A DNA stretch of 64,000 nt, from contig QXEO01001868.1 of the NCBI GenBank assembly GCA_007115705.1, positions 464,430 to 528,429 of the forward strand. The letters run 5' to 3'. Both the position numbers and the translations under genes were made by a program. Below the pieces are notes generated by a model. The model was not told the DNA's origin. It did not search any database and saw only the letters and a program-made list of their open reading frames with translations. Of this stretch, positions 34,024 through 46,151 are shown piece by piece. The stretch's first letter is position 1. Each line of letters starts with the position of its first letter. The stretch is from Dactylis glomerata. Lineage: Eukaryota; Streptophyta; Magnoliopsida; Poales; Poaceae.

Positions 34024-36809
34024 GTGCCAAGAGAAGCCTCTAATTTGAGTGAGCTAAGATTTGGGGATGTTGCTGTCCTGAAACAGTTTTCGGTGCTGCA
34101 CCGTAAAAATTCGTGAACATTCTCTGAATATCTTTAGGACCTGCGATTTCTTGTGCATATGCCCCAGGTTATATCCAAACTTTCATTAGTTGAACACTTT
34201 TTGATTTGAGCAACAGAAAACTCTCTAAAAATTCGACCTTTGTCAGCTGTTCTATTTTGACAGATTTCTGCCAATATTTGTGTTTGCCGCTTTATCGCTT
34301 TCTTTTTGAGTTCTTTTGATCACGGAACTTTTGGGGAAGTTGCTACAGTAGTATAGGCTTTATATGTGGTAGTTTTGAGTTGAAACCTGAAGCAAAAAGG
34401 GTTGATTCATTGCTATGCTTACACTAATGTTGCTAATAGAATTGTGTTTAGTTTTGTATATATAAAGGAAGTTTTCAAGTGTAGGGATTGGAGAATGATG
34501 AGATGAGTTGAAGAATGGACAAAAGCTCAAGCTTGGGGATGCCCATGTCACCCCAAGAAATATGCAAGAGGTACAAGCATCAAAGCTTGGGGATGCCCCC
34601 GAGGCACCCCTTCTTCATCGGCAAAAATCAGGTCACCTTTCAACACACTATATTTTTATTGCTTCATGCATTATGCGTTTTTCTTGGAGCGTCAGTTGTT
34701 TTTAGTTTTCAGTTTTGTTTAGTTTTGTTTGCTGCAATAAATGGTTGGACCCCAACAAATTCCTTTTGGAGAAGTTGCCTTGCTTTTCATTTGCCAAGAA
34801 CACTCCGTTTTTCACTCTTATCGTTTCAACAAGTGTTCTCTTTTTCTGCTACTGTGTTTAGCTTTCATTTTTCACCTTGATTTTTGTTCAGATCTTATTA
34901 TATCTTTGCATCAAGGTGTATTTTGACCTCTGGTCCATGTTAGTTTTCATCAAAAGAGTTGTTTCAAAAAAGTTTGAATGGTGTTGGAAAAGAGAAAAAG
35001 CTTTATGCAAAAAAGTGGTACAAGAAGGAGCTTGTGTAGACTGCGGCCTAGGCTTTTGCATATCGTGCTTGATGTCTTTTTGATGGTATGCTTAGTGGTT
35101 TTTCTGTAGCATGACTTGTCTCAAATGACTGAGATTGCTTAATGAGCCTTTGAAAAAATCATGCGTTGTTTTAATTATTTGGAAGCATTATTTTGGTTTT
35201 CTCCTTGATGCTTTATTTGGGTTGACTTGGCGCATGCTCACACATGTTAGACTCGTACAAAGTCGCCATAAGCCTCTATGATCATTTAGTTTTTGACTTT
35301 TGATGCCATCTTATGCTTCTTTTAATATCGCTTTGTCGCTTTGCATGATTATGGCCGTTATTGCTCTCTTAGTTGGTCGCTCCCAGTCTTTTGCTAGCCC
35401 TCATTTTGTACTGAGTATGAGCTCTACTCGTGCATCCAACTCCTAAAAACCAAGTTGTTCCAATGTGTCCACCATACATACCTATTAGCAATTTGCTATT
35501 CCAAAGTATATTTGACTTGCTTTTATCTATCCTTCAAATTAAACTCTTTTTGGTGTTATGCGAAAATTGGTCAGTAAAGCTCTCACGATCCTGATGGCAC
35601 ACTTTACTTTTCTCGTTTTAAAATTTTGACATTGTGGCTCTCTTATGTTGAGTTGTTATGCTTGCAAGTTGTAAGTTGGAAATTAGCCCAGCCATGCCGT
35701 CATGGGGCAAGCTTTCAACATTGCACTATCTTTCATTTGAGTTGATATCGTGATCTTTTGTTTATGGATACTCGTGATGTGAAATAAGTTGGAATCTTGC
35801 GGGATCATAGAGTTTTTATATGTGTTAGGGAAACGTCTGGGCCGGTAATCTAAGCCCTGCATCATTCATAGTGGAAATTTACAGCATGCCCATAGTGAAC
35901 ATTCGACGACGCATCTCACAATAAAAAGCTATACCAATGGTAAATAAAAGAGATGTCGAGGTGTTCATTGTCTGTTTGTCTTGTCATTTTGATGTGGGCT
36001 TGTTCCATGTCATCGGACAGGAGGTACCCCGTTGGCGGTTCTCAATGATACACATATATTTACAATAACAAGAGCTTGCTTGGGACTCTAAGTCGAGTAG
36101 CATGAGGTTTGGGTATTCGTATTTCACGGGACACGAGGTTTTCAACTTATGATTTGTCAAGCATATGCAGCATAAGTGTGCTCGCATTAACTTTAACTAT
36201 TCAAGATGCCTATAATGGGGGCAATGAGAGCTCAAAGCCGGTAAGTACCATAATTTTTGAAGGTTTATAAAACTTGCAATCACTGCTTCCCTCCGCGAAG
36301 GGCCTTTCTTTTACTTTTTATGTTGAGTCTCCACCTTCTACCTTTATGCACCGTCTAAGAGAGCATAGTTGTCATTATGAGTATAATGTGCATTGTCCCA
36401 AAGTTTTCATTGATTTATTCATGATGTTGGTTTCACTTGTTCTTAAATTATGTGTATCTAGTCGCCCTCTTAAACTTGAAGGTGTCCTATGCATTTATGT
36501 TTTGCTCTCTCATGAAGGACAAGCTGAAAACCATTTGTATGTTTTTCCATATGATTTGAACACACGTTTGACTTTCATTGTTTCATTTTTATGATCTTTC
36601 GTTTGTGTTATTTTTCATGTTATCACATGGTTGCTAAGTTTCTTCTATCAAGATTATATCTTTCATGCCCATGTTTTAAGTTCTTTTGATCCCAGCGCAC
36701 AATGCTTACATAGATGATCAAGTTTGTATAGATGCATGTCACCTCAAAAATTATTTCTTTTGTTATCACTTACCTACTCGAGGACGAGCAGAGTTAAGCT
36801 TGGGGATGC
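34024..36809 (+). other. Conserved 3' non-coding interior of element A
   Basis: This is the continuation of the interior that starts at about 28846 and is interrupted by the Mutator-like element. No gene is present. It is collinear, in opposite orientation, with 18246-21170 and 39313-42238. It ends in the polypurine tract next to the 3' LTR. Short frames such as 34515-34880 occur in all copies but lack protein features and are not conserved as proteins. Confidence 0.8.
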
Positions 36810-37611
36810 TGATACGTCTCTAACGTATCTATAATTTTTGATGCTCCATGCTTGTTTTTACACCATTTGCTTAGTGCTTCGTTACACTTTGTGGCATTTT
36901 TATGCATTTTCCATAACTAACCTATTAACAAGATGCCAGAGTGCCAGTTCCATGTTTTCTGTTATTTTTGTGTTTCAGAAAAGTTACACAGGAAATATTC
37001 TCGGAATTGGACAAAACAAAAGCCGAACATCCGGAAATTTACCGAAGCTTCCAGAGAACCGAAGAGGAGACGGAGAGGGGCCACAGGGCAGCCACACCAC
37101 AGGGTGGCGAGGCCTGCCTTTGGCCCGCGCCCCCTGGTGGTGAGGCCACCCTGGCCCACTTCTGACGCTGCCCCTTCGCCTATAAAGACCCCCCGATGGG
37201 AAAAACCTAAACGCTCGATCACTTTTCCAGAATACATCGCGATCCGCCGCCGTCGTCGACCCGGGATCGGGAGGGTCCAGAAGCTCTTCCCGGCACCCCG
37301 CCGGTGAGGGGAATCGCCACCGGAGGTCTTCTTCAACACCATGCTTGCCTCCGGCACGATGAGTGAGTAGTCTTCCTTGGACTTTGGTTCCATAGCAGTA
37401 GCTAGTTGGTTGTCTTCTCCACCATGTGCTTCATGTTTAGATCTCGTGAGCTGCCTTACATGATCGAGATCACCGTTATGTAATTCTACATGTTGTGTTT
37501 GTTGGGATCCGATGAATATTGGTGTTATGATTGAGTTGATGTGCTGAATATTATCTTATGTTATCTCTATGTTGTTTATGATCTTGCATGCTCTCCGTTG
37601 TTAGTAGCTAT

Positions 37612-39312
37612 TGCTACTCGTGTGATGGCGCCAGAAAAGACTGTGGCGTTTAGTTGACGTGGGAGCAGTAAGTCCTTGTGCGTGGTGATGACCAGCCCGT
37701 TGGGAACCCCAAGAGGAAGGTATGATGAGTGTAGCGGCTAGTTTTCCCTCAGTTAAGAAACCAAGGTTTAATGTCGATCTTGAAGAAGAGAGACGGTGAC
37801 GACTGAAGGTGATGCGGACTGGCTTAGTAACACTCCAACAAGGGCGCCGTTAACGATACTTATTGACTCGTCTTCGGCCAGCAGCAACGCGGAACCTGCA
37901 CATACACAAACAAATACTTTGTCCCCAACTTGCGATGAGGTTGTCAATCTCACCGGTTTGCTTGAAACAAAGGTTATGAGTGTATCGAGTGGAAAACAGT
38001 AATAATATGCGAGTAAAGTAAACAGTGCGGGAAAAGTAAACAGGTGATTGCAATATGATTAAAATAGGACCGGGGTCCACAGTTCACTAGTGGTGTCTCT
38101 CCATAGATAAAATAACATGCTGGGTAAACAAATTACAGTTGGGCAATTGATAGAATAAAGATAACGTGATATGTCAAGAAGATCACTATGAGATTCACTC
38201 TGGGCATTACAACAAAATACATAGACCGCCATCCAACTGCATCTATGACTAATAATCCACCCCCGGGGATATCATCCGAACACCCTAGAAGTATTAAGTT
38301 GCGAACAACAGATAATTGCATTAAGCAAAGTGTGTAATGTAAACAAAGCATATGCCCTTGAGCATATGAATGTTGTTTTCTCCCTAGTAGCAACAGCACA
38401 TCTACCACCTTAGAGGTTTCTGTCACTCCCCCAGGTGAAATAGAGACATGAACCCACTATCGAGCATAAATACCCCCTCTTGGAGTCACTAGCAACTACT
38501 CGGCCAAGATAGCTACTAACAACGGAGAGCATGCAAGATCATAAACAACATAGAGATAACAAAATATATAATTCAGTACAGCAACTTAATCATAAACACC
38601 AATATTCATCGGATCCCAACAAACCAACATCATAGAATTACATAACGGTGATCTCAATCATGTAAGGCAGCTCATGAGATCTAAACATGAAGCACATGGT
38701 GGAGAAGACAACCAGCTAGCTACTGCTATGGACCCATAGTCCAAGGTAGACTACTCACTCATCGCTCCGGAGGCAAGCATGGCGATGAAGAAGACCTCCG
38801 GTGGCGATTCCCCTCTCCGGCAGGGTGCCGGGAAGAGCTTCTGGACCCTCCCGATCTTCGGGTCGACGGCGGCGGCGGATCGCGATGTATTCTGGAAAAC
38901 TGATCGGGCCCTTAGGTTTTTTTCGTCAGGGGGTATATATAGGCGAAGGGGCGATGTCAGAGGAGGGACCACAGTCCCTCACGCGGGCCCGGCGCGGCCA
39001 GGGGGGTGGCCGCGCCGCCCCTGTGTGTGGGGGCCACGTGGCCCCCCTCCGTCAGGTCTTCGGATGTTTGGGAGCTTCCCCGTGAAATATGACTTCAGGA
39101 ACTTGTTTCGTCCAATTCCGAGAATATTTCCTGTGTATCACTTCTGAAACACAAAAACAGCAGAAAACAGGAAACTGGCACTGTGGCACTTCGTTAATAG
39201 GTTAGTTCTGGAAAATGCGTAAAAATGCCACTAAGTGTAACGAAACAATATACAAATGGTGTAAAAACAAGCATGGAGCATCAAAAATTATAGATACGTT
39301 TGAGACGTATCA
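37612..39312 (-). repeat. 3' LTR of element 2
   Basis: The 1701-bp LTR starts TGATACGTCTCAAACG on the minus strand and ends ...CACGAGTAGCA. A TATA-like tatatata lies at about 38933-38940 (minus-strand use). The polypurine tract lies just beyond 39312. Confidence 0.92.
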
Positions 39313-42238
39313 AGCATCCCCAAGCTTAACTCCTGCTCGTCCTCGAGTAGGTAAGTGATAACAAAGAATAATTTTTGAGGTGACATGCACCTACACAATC
39401 TTGATCATATATGTAAGCATTGGTGAGCTGGGATCAATAGAACTTAAAACATGGGCATGAAAGATATAATCATGACAATAAGAACTTAACAGCCATGTTG
39501 TAAACATGTAAATGAACACAAACAAAAGATCATGATAATGAAACAATGAAAGTCAAACGTGTGTTCAAATCATAAGGAAAAACATACAAATGGTTTTCAG
39601 CTTGTCCTTCAAAGAGAGCAAAACATAAATGCATAGGACACCTCAAAGTTTAAGAGGGCGACTAGATACAAATAATTTAAGAACAAGTGAAACCAACAAT
39701 ATGAGTCAATCAATGAACTTTGGGACAATGCATATCACACTAAGAATGACAACTATGCTCTCTTAATGGTGCATAAAGAAAGAAGGTGGTGACTCCACAT
39801 AAAAGTAAAAGAAAGGCCCTTCGCAGAGGGAAGCAGTGATTGCAAGTTTTATAACCTTCAAAAATTATGGTACTTACCGGCTTTGAGCTCTCATTGCCCC
39901 CATCATAAGCATCTTGAATGGTTAAAGTTAATGCGAGAACAGTTATGATGCATATGCTTGACAAATCATAAGTTGAAAACCTCGTGTCCCGTGAATACGA
40001 GTACCCAAACCATGCTAATTTACTTAGAGTCCCAAGCAAGGCTCTTGTCATTGTAAGTATATGCATATCATTGAGAACCGCCAATGGGGTACCTCCGTGC
40101 CCGATGACATGGAACAAGCCCACACCAAAATGACAGGACAAGCAGACAATGAACACCTCGACATCTCTTTTATTTGCTATATTGTTTAGCTTTTTATTGT
40201 GAGATGCGTCGTCGAATGTTCACCATGGGTATGCTGCAAATTTCCACCATGAATTATGCATGGCTTAGATTGGCGGCCCGGCGTTTCCCTAACACATATA
40301 AAAACTCCATGATCCTCACAAGATTCCCAATTCATTTCACACAGCGAACATCCATAAACAAAAGATCACGATATCATCTCAAAAGGAAGTGCAATGTTGA
40401 AAGCTTGCCCCATGACAGCATGGCTGGGCTAGAATCCAACTTACAACTTGCAAGCATAACAACTCAGCATAAAAGACCACAATGTCAAATTTTTAAGAAC
40501 AGGAAAAAGTAAAGTGTGCCTTCCGGTTCGTGAGAGCTTTACTGACCGAATTTCGCATAACACTGGTAAGAGTTTAATTTGAAGAGAATATAAAAGCAAG
40601 TCAAATTTACTTGGAATAGCAAATTGCTAGTAGGTATGTATGGTGGACACAATGGAAAACTTTGGCTTTTAGGAGTTTGATGCACGAGTAGAGCTCATAC
40701 TCAGTACAAGGCGAGGGCTAGCAAAAGACTGGGAGCGACCAACTAAGAGAGCAGTAATGGCCATAATCATGCAAAGCGACAAAGCGACATTAAAAGAAGC
40801 ATACGATGGCATCAAAAGTCAAAAACTAAATGATCATGAAGGCTAATGGCGACTTTGTAAGAGTCTAACATGTGTGAGCATGCGCCAAGTCAACCCAAAT
40901 AAAGCATCAAGGAGAAAACCAAAATAATGCTTCCATACAATAAAAACAACGCATGATTTTTTCAAAGGCTCATTAAGCAATCTCAGTTATTTGAGACATG
41001 TCATGCTACAGCAAAACCACTACGCATACTATCAAAAAGAAATCAGGCATGACATGAAAAAGCCTAAGCCGCAGTCTACACAAGCTCCTTCTTGTACCAC
41101 TATTTTGCACAAAGCTTTTTCTCTTTTCCAACACCATTTGAAATTTTTATAAACACCTCTTTTGATGAAAACCAATAAAGATCAGAGGCAAAAATACACC
41201 TTGATGAAAAGATATGACAAGATCTGAACGCATATCAAGGCGAAAACGAAAACCAAAAGCAGTAGCAGAAAAAGTAGAACGCTCGATTTTAAATAAGAGT
41301 GAAAACTAGAGCATTCTTTGCAAATGAAAACGAGTACATCTCCTCCAAAGGGAAATTTGTTGGGGTCAAACCATTTATTGCAGCAAACAAACAAACTAAA
41401 CAAACTAAGAAAACTAAAACAACTGACGCTCCAAGAAAAACACATAGTGCATGAAGCAATAAAAATATAGTGTTTTGAAAGGTGACCTGATTTTTGCCGA
41501 TGAAGAAGGGGTGCCTCGGGGGCATCCCCAAGCTTTGACGCTTGTACTTCTTGGATATTTCTTGGGGTAATGCGTGGGTATCCCCAAGCTTGAGCTTTTG
41601 TCCATTCTTCAACTCATCTCATCATTCTCCAATCCCTACACTTGAAAACTTCCTTCATACAAAACTAAACACAATTCTATTAGCAACATTAGTTTAAGCA
41701 TAAAATATATTCAACCTCTTTTAGCTTCAGGTTTCAACCCAAAACCACCACATATAAAGTATATACTACTGTAGCAACTTCCACAAGAGTTCCATGATCA
41801 AAAAGAACTCAAAAGAAAGCGATAAAGTGGCAAAAACAAATATTGGCAGAAATCTGTCAAAACTGGACAGCTGACAAAGGACGAATTTTTGAGGGATTTT
41901 CCGTTGCTCAAATCAAAAAGTGTTCAACTAAGAAAAGTTTGGATATAACCTGGGGCATATGCACAAGAAATCGCAGGTCCAAAAGGTATACAGAGAATTT
42001 TCACGAATTTTTACGGTGCAGCACCGAAAACAGTTTCAGGACAGCAATAACCCCAAATCTTTACCTCGCTCAAATTAGAGGCTTCTCTTGGCACAAAAAC
42101 GAAATAAACAAGATAAGGAGCGGTCATTACAGTAGTAATGACTTCCAAGACTCAAATAAAGGAAAAAGTACTGAAAAGTAAACAATGGGTTATCTCCCAA
42201 GAGTGCTTTTCTTTAACGCCTTTGAGCTAGGCGCAGAA
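39313..42238 (-). other. Conserved 3' non-coding interior of element 2
   Basis: This stretch is collinear with the element 1 interior with few differences and is inverted relative to 34015-36809. No gene is present. Confidence 0.8.
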
Positions 42239-42247
42239 AATTGTGAA

Positions 42248-42838
42248 TCAAGTAATATCAGAAGAAGCATTAAGATCAACAGCAGAGATCTTTTCAACAA
42301 TGAAGGAAAATGTGTTCAACTGAGTTTTTGAAACTCCTTTATGATCACGCTTTGGCACACTACTTTCATCGAAAAGATTTTCAGGGCAAATCCAACTAGA
42401 ATTCTTTTCCCAAGCATCATGAATTCCTATAAGTTCATAAGGTATTGGTGTTTTAAAATCATCAGGTGTACCAACAACCTTAACAGGCGAGCCAAGCTTA
42501 TTAAACTTCTTAAAAACTTCCCTAGCCTCAATTGCAACATCTCTAAATTCTGTGCGCAAGGTTTCTAAGATGAAAGCTTTCTTTTCGGGATCCTCAATTT
42601 CATGAAGCTTAAGGAACATGTATTGCATAGAAGAATTAAGACTAGCAAACCTAGCTTCCAACATGTGAACTAAATGAGCAGAAGCAACTTCATAACTAGG
42701 AGCTAACTCAACCAAAGACTTTTCCTCAACTTCCTTATGCATACTAATGTGATTAAAGAACTCCTCAATGTTACTTTTGCCAATAATCGAACCACTCCCT
42801 ACAGAGAGGTCCTCCAGAACGAACTCAGGGAACAACAT
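42248..42838 (-). CDS. 196-aa protein of unknown function in element 2
   Basis: The intact frame lies where gag normally stands: after the primer site and a leader of about 160 bp, and before the shared 3' interior. I recognise no gag, zinc-knuckle, protease or other known motif. The predicted protein is mostly helical and acidic in its first half (LHEIEDPEKKAFILETLRTE, VAIEAREVFKKFNKL). The C-terminal third is more mixed. Element 1 has an unrelated protein in this place. It may be a remnant or an acquired sequence; the complete frame in a young element argues against simple decay. Confidence 0.6.
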   Translation of the reverse strand: MLFPEFVLEDLSVGSGSIIGKSNIEEFFNHISMHKEVEEKSLVELAPSYEVASAHLVHMLEARFASLNSSMQYMFLKLHEIEDPEKKAFILETLRTEFRDVAIEAREVFKKFNKLGSPVKVVGTPDDFKTPIPYELIGIHDAWEKNSSWICPENLFDESSVPKRDHKGVSKTQLNTFSFIVEKISAVDLNASSDIT

Positions 42839-42998
42839 GATAAACTAAAGTAAAGAAATAACAACTACCAAGGATTCTAATTTTTTTGGGTTTTTGATAT
42901 AAAAAGCAATGCAGGTAAAATAAAATAAAGTAAAGCAAAACAAATAACAAAGTAAAGAATGTGTGTGCGAAGAACTCCCCTCGCAGAAGTCTTCTCTC

Positions 42999-43016
42999 TT
43001 CCCCGGCAACGGCGCC
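42999..43016 (-). other. Primer-binding site of element 2 (tRNA-Asp type)
   Basis: The same 18-nt sequence as in element 1 lies 11 bp inside the 5' LTR. Confidence 0.9.
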
Positions 43017-43027
43017 AGAAAAGAAGC

Positions 43028-44728
43028 TGCTACTCGTGTGATGGCGCCAGAAAAGACTGTGGCGTTTAGTTGACGTGGGAGCAGTAAGTCCTTGTGCGTG
43101 GTGATGACCAGCCCGTTGGGAACCCCAAGAGGAAGGTATGATGAGTGTAGCGGCTAGTTTTCCCTCAGTTAAGAAACCAAGGTGTAATGTCGATCTTGAA
43201 GAAGAGAGACGGTGACGACTGAAGGTGATGCGGACTGGCTTAGTAACACTCCAACAAGGGCGCAGTTAACGATACTTGTTGACTCGTCTTCGGCCAGAAG
43301 CAACGCGGAACCTGCACACACACAAACAAATACTTTGTCCCCAACTTGCGATGAGGTTGTCAATCTCACCGGTTTGCTTGAAACAAAGGTTATGAGTGTA
43401 TCGAGTGGAAAACAGTAATAATATGCGAGTAAAGTAAACAGTGCGGGAAAAGTAAACAGGTGATTGCAATATGATTAAAATAGGACCGGGGTCCACAGTT
43501 CACTAGTGGTGTCTCTCCATAGATAAAATAACATGCTGGGTAAACAAATTACAGTTGGGCAATTGATAGAATAAAGATAACGTGATATGTCAAGAAGATC
43601 ACTATGAGATTCACTCTGGGCATTACAACAAAATACATAGACCGCCATCCAACTGCATCTATGACTAATAATCCACCCCCGGGGATATCATCCGAACACC
43701 CTAGAAGTATTAAGTTGCGAACAACAGATAATTGCATTAAGCAAAGTGTGTAATGTAAACAAAGCATATGCCCTTGAGCATATGAATGTTGTTTTCTCCC
43801 TAGTAGCAACAGCACATCTACCACCTTAGAGGTTTCTGTCACTCCCCCAGGTGAAATAGAGACATGAACCCACTATCGAGCATAAATACCCCCTCTTGGA
43901 GTCACTAGCAACTACTCGGCCAAGATAGCTACTAACAACGGAGAGCATGCAAGATCATAAACAACATAGAGATAACAAAATATATAATTCAGTACAGCAA
44001 CTTAATCATAAACACCAATATTCATCGGATCCCAACAAACCAACATCATAGAATTACATAACGGTGATCTCAATCATGTAAGGCAGCTCATGAGATCTAA
44101 ACATGAAGCACATGGTGGAGAAGACAACCAGCTAGCTACTGCTATGGACCCATAGTCCAAGGTAGACTACTCACTCATCGCTCCGGAGGCAAGCATGGCG
44201 ATGAAGAAGACCTCCGGTGGCGATTCCCCTCTCCGGCAGGGTGCCGGGAAGAGCTTCTGGACCCTCCCGATCTTCGGGTCGACGGCGGCGGTGGATCGCG
44301 ATGTATTCTGGAAAAATGATCGGGCCCTTAGGTTTTTCTCGTCAGGGGGTATATATAGGCGAAGGGGCGATGTCAGAGGAGGGACCACGGTCCCTCACGC
44401 GGGCCCGGCGCGGCCAGGGGGGTGGCCACGCCGCCCCTGTGTGTGGGGGCCACGTGGCCCCCCTCCGTCAGGTCTTTGGATGTTTGGGAGCTTCCCCGTG
44501 AAATATGACTTCAGGAACTTGTTTCGTCCAATTCCGAGAATATTTCCTGTGTATCACTTCTGAAACACAAAAACAGCAGAAAACAGGAAACTGGCACTGT
44601 GGCACTTCGTTAATAGGGTAGTTCTGGAAAATGCGTAAAAATGCCACTAAGTGTAACGAAACAATATACAAATGGTGTAAAAACAAGCATGGAGCTTCAA
44701 AAATTATAGATACGTTTGAGACGTATCA
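43028..44728 (-). repeat. 5' LTR of element 2
   Basis: The 1701-bp LTR is identical in length to its partner at 37612-39312, with about 13 substitutions. GCTAT follows at 44729-44733. Confidence 0.92.
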
Positions 44729-45611
44729 GCTATCTTGGCCAAGTAGTTGCTAGTGACTCCAAGAGGGGGTATTTATGCTCGATAGTTGGGGTCATGCCTC
44801 TATTTAATCTGGGGGAGTGACAGAAACCTCTAAGGTTGTAGATGTGCTATTGCCACTAGGGAGAAAACAACATTCATATGCTCAAGGGCATATGCTTTGT
44901 TTACATTACACACTTTGCTTAATGCAGTTATCTGTTGTTCGCAACTTAATACTTGTGGAGTTCTCGGATTGATTCGCCACAAGTGGATTATTAGTCATAG
45001 ATGTAGTTGGATGACGGTCTATGTATTTTGTTGTAATGCCCAGAGTAAATCTCATAGTGATCCTCTCGATATATGCACGTTGTCTTTATTCTATCAATTG
45101 CCCAACTGTAATTTGTTTACCCAGCATGTCTTATTTTATCTTATGGAGAGACACCACTAGTGAACTGTGGACCCCGGTCCTATTTCCTTTATATTGCTAT
45201 CACCTGTTTACTTTACTCGTACTGTTTACTTTACTCGCATATTACTATTGCTTTCCACTCGATACGCTCATTCCTTTGTTTGAAGCAAACCGGTGAGATT
45301 GATAACCTCATCATAAGTTGGGAACAAAGTATTTCGTTGTGTTGTGTGCAGGTTCCACGTTGCCGCTCGCAAAGCAAAGCTTGGACGAGGCGCCCTATAA
45401 ATTGTCCGGAGCTGTCGCGAAGCTAGCGGGCATCACCTTCTGGAGTATTGTCTTTTTCCTACTGGATTGATAACCTTGGTTTCATAACTGAGGGTAAACT
45501 TGCTGCTATATTCATCAAACCTTCTCTTGGGGTTTCCAACTGGCCGGTTATTTTACTTCATCAACAAACACAATCAAGCTTTCTAGCATCATCATCACCG
45601 CGCCACCAACA

Positions 45612-46151
45612 AAGAGGACTTTGTGCGATGGTCATTAACAAAACAAGGCATTTATTCGGTTCGGTCGGCATACAATCTTGCTCGACTGACATTTTTTTGT
45701 CAGCCATAGCGGTGCAGGAAGGGGAATGACCACTCACTCCACGGATGAAGAGAAATATTGGAAGGCTATTTGGAGAATTAATGCCCTGGGCAAAATGAAA
45801 TTTCATCTTTGGAGTTTTGCTCATGATTGCCTCCCGAGTGGAGTGCAAATGTAGCGGAGGTGTATACCTACTAGTGACCTATGCATATTCCGTGGTAGGT
45901 GCGAGGATATTGCTCGTTCCATGTTAACCTGTCAGTTTGCAAAGGATGTGTGGCGGTCTATCAAGCTTTCTTTCAATCTCAAGCTGGACCGGTGTGATTT
46001 TATGTCGCTAAAATCATGGTTGTTCTCGTTCTTAAGCCAGGCAACAGACACGGAAGCCACAATTCTGGCGGTCGGATGCTGGCACATTTGGGAGGCTCGT
46101 AATGATGCATGGAATAATAAATCAGAACTAGTGCCAAAATACTAGCATATG
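45612..46151 (+). pseudogene. LINE ORF2 piece 3: zf-RVT zinc-knuckle region
   Basis: The sequence resumes with DFVRWSLTKQGIYSVRSAYN, typical of the LINE C-terminal region. After frame changes it gives the zinc-binding part C-I-F-C-G-R-C-E-D-I-A-H...L-T-C and FAKDVWRSIKLSFNL. It runs into the target site of the retroposon at 46136-46151. Confidence 0.85.

Larger units (their letters stand above)
37612..44728 (-). mobile_element. Element 2: non-autonomous gypsy LTR retrotransposon with a novel ORF
   Basis: This complete 7117-bp element lies on the minus strand. Both LTRs are exactly 1701 bp. A perfect tRNA-Asp type primer site, a polypurine tract (39313-39327 complement) and a GCTAT target duplication are present. 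About 13 differences between LTRs (below 1%, counted by eye) indicate recent insertion. The interior lacks gag, protease, RT and integrase and holds only a 196-aa frame. Its R/U5 region is related to element A, and its 3' interior to both A and 1. Confidence 0.93.
16242..45611 (+). mobile_element. Element A: Athila-like LTR retrotransposon, gag-protease only
   Basis: After removing the nested insertions, element A is about 8.5 kb. It has LTRs of about 1.68 kb, a degenerate tRNA-Asp primer site (26600-26617), gag-protease (26777-28776), a long 3' non-coding interior and a polypurine tract AAGCTTGGGGATGC just before the 3' LTR at 36810. The target duplication is GAGAG (16237-16241) against AAGAG (45612-45616), one mismatch in five. 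No RT, RNase H or integrase is present in any frame, so it must have moved by enzymes supplied in trans. LTR divergence is visibly higher than in elements 1 and 2, in line with its older place in the nest. Confidence 0.85.
36810..45611 (+). repeat. 3' LTR of element A, split by element 2
   Basis: The pieces 36810-37611 and 44734-45611 total about 1680 bp and match the 5' LTR. The TATA box is at 37181-37186. Element 2 sits between the pieces with the duplication GCTAT (37607-37611 and 44729-44733); the 5' LTR reads gtagctatcttgg without interruption at the same place (25710). After 45611 the LINE reading frame resumes. Confidence 0.9.

Noticed and set aside
34515..36594. Open frames in the shared 3' interior of elements A, 1 and 2
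   Set aside because: They occur at matching places but are not kept as proteins between copies; the region is treated as non-coding.
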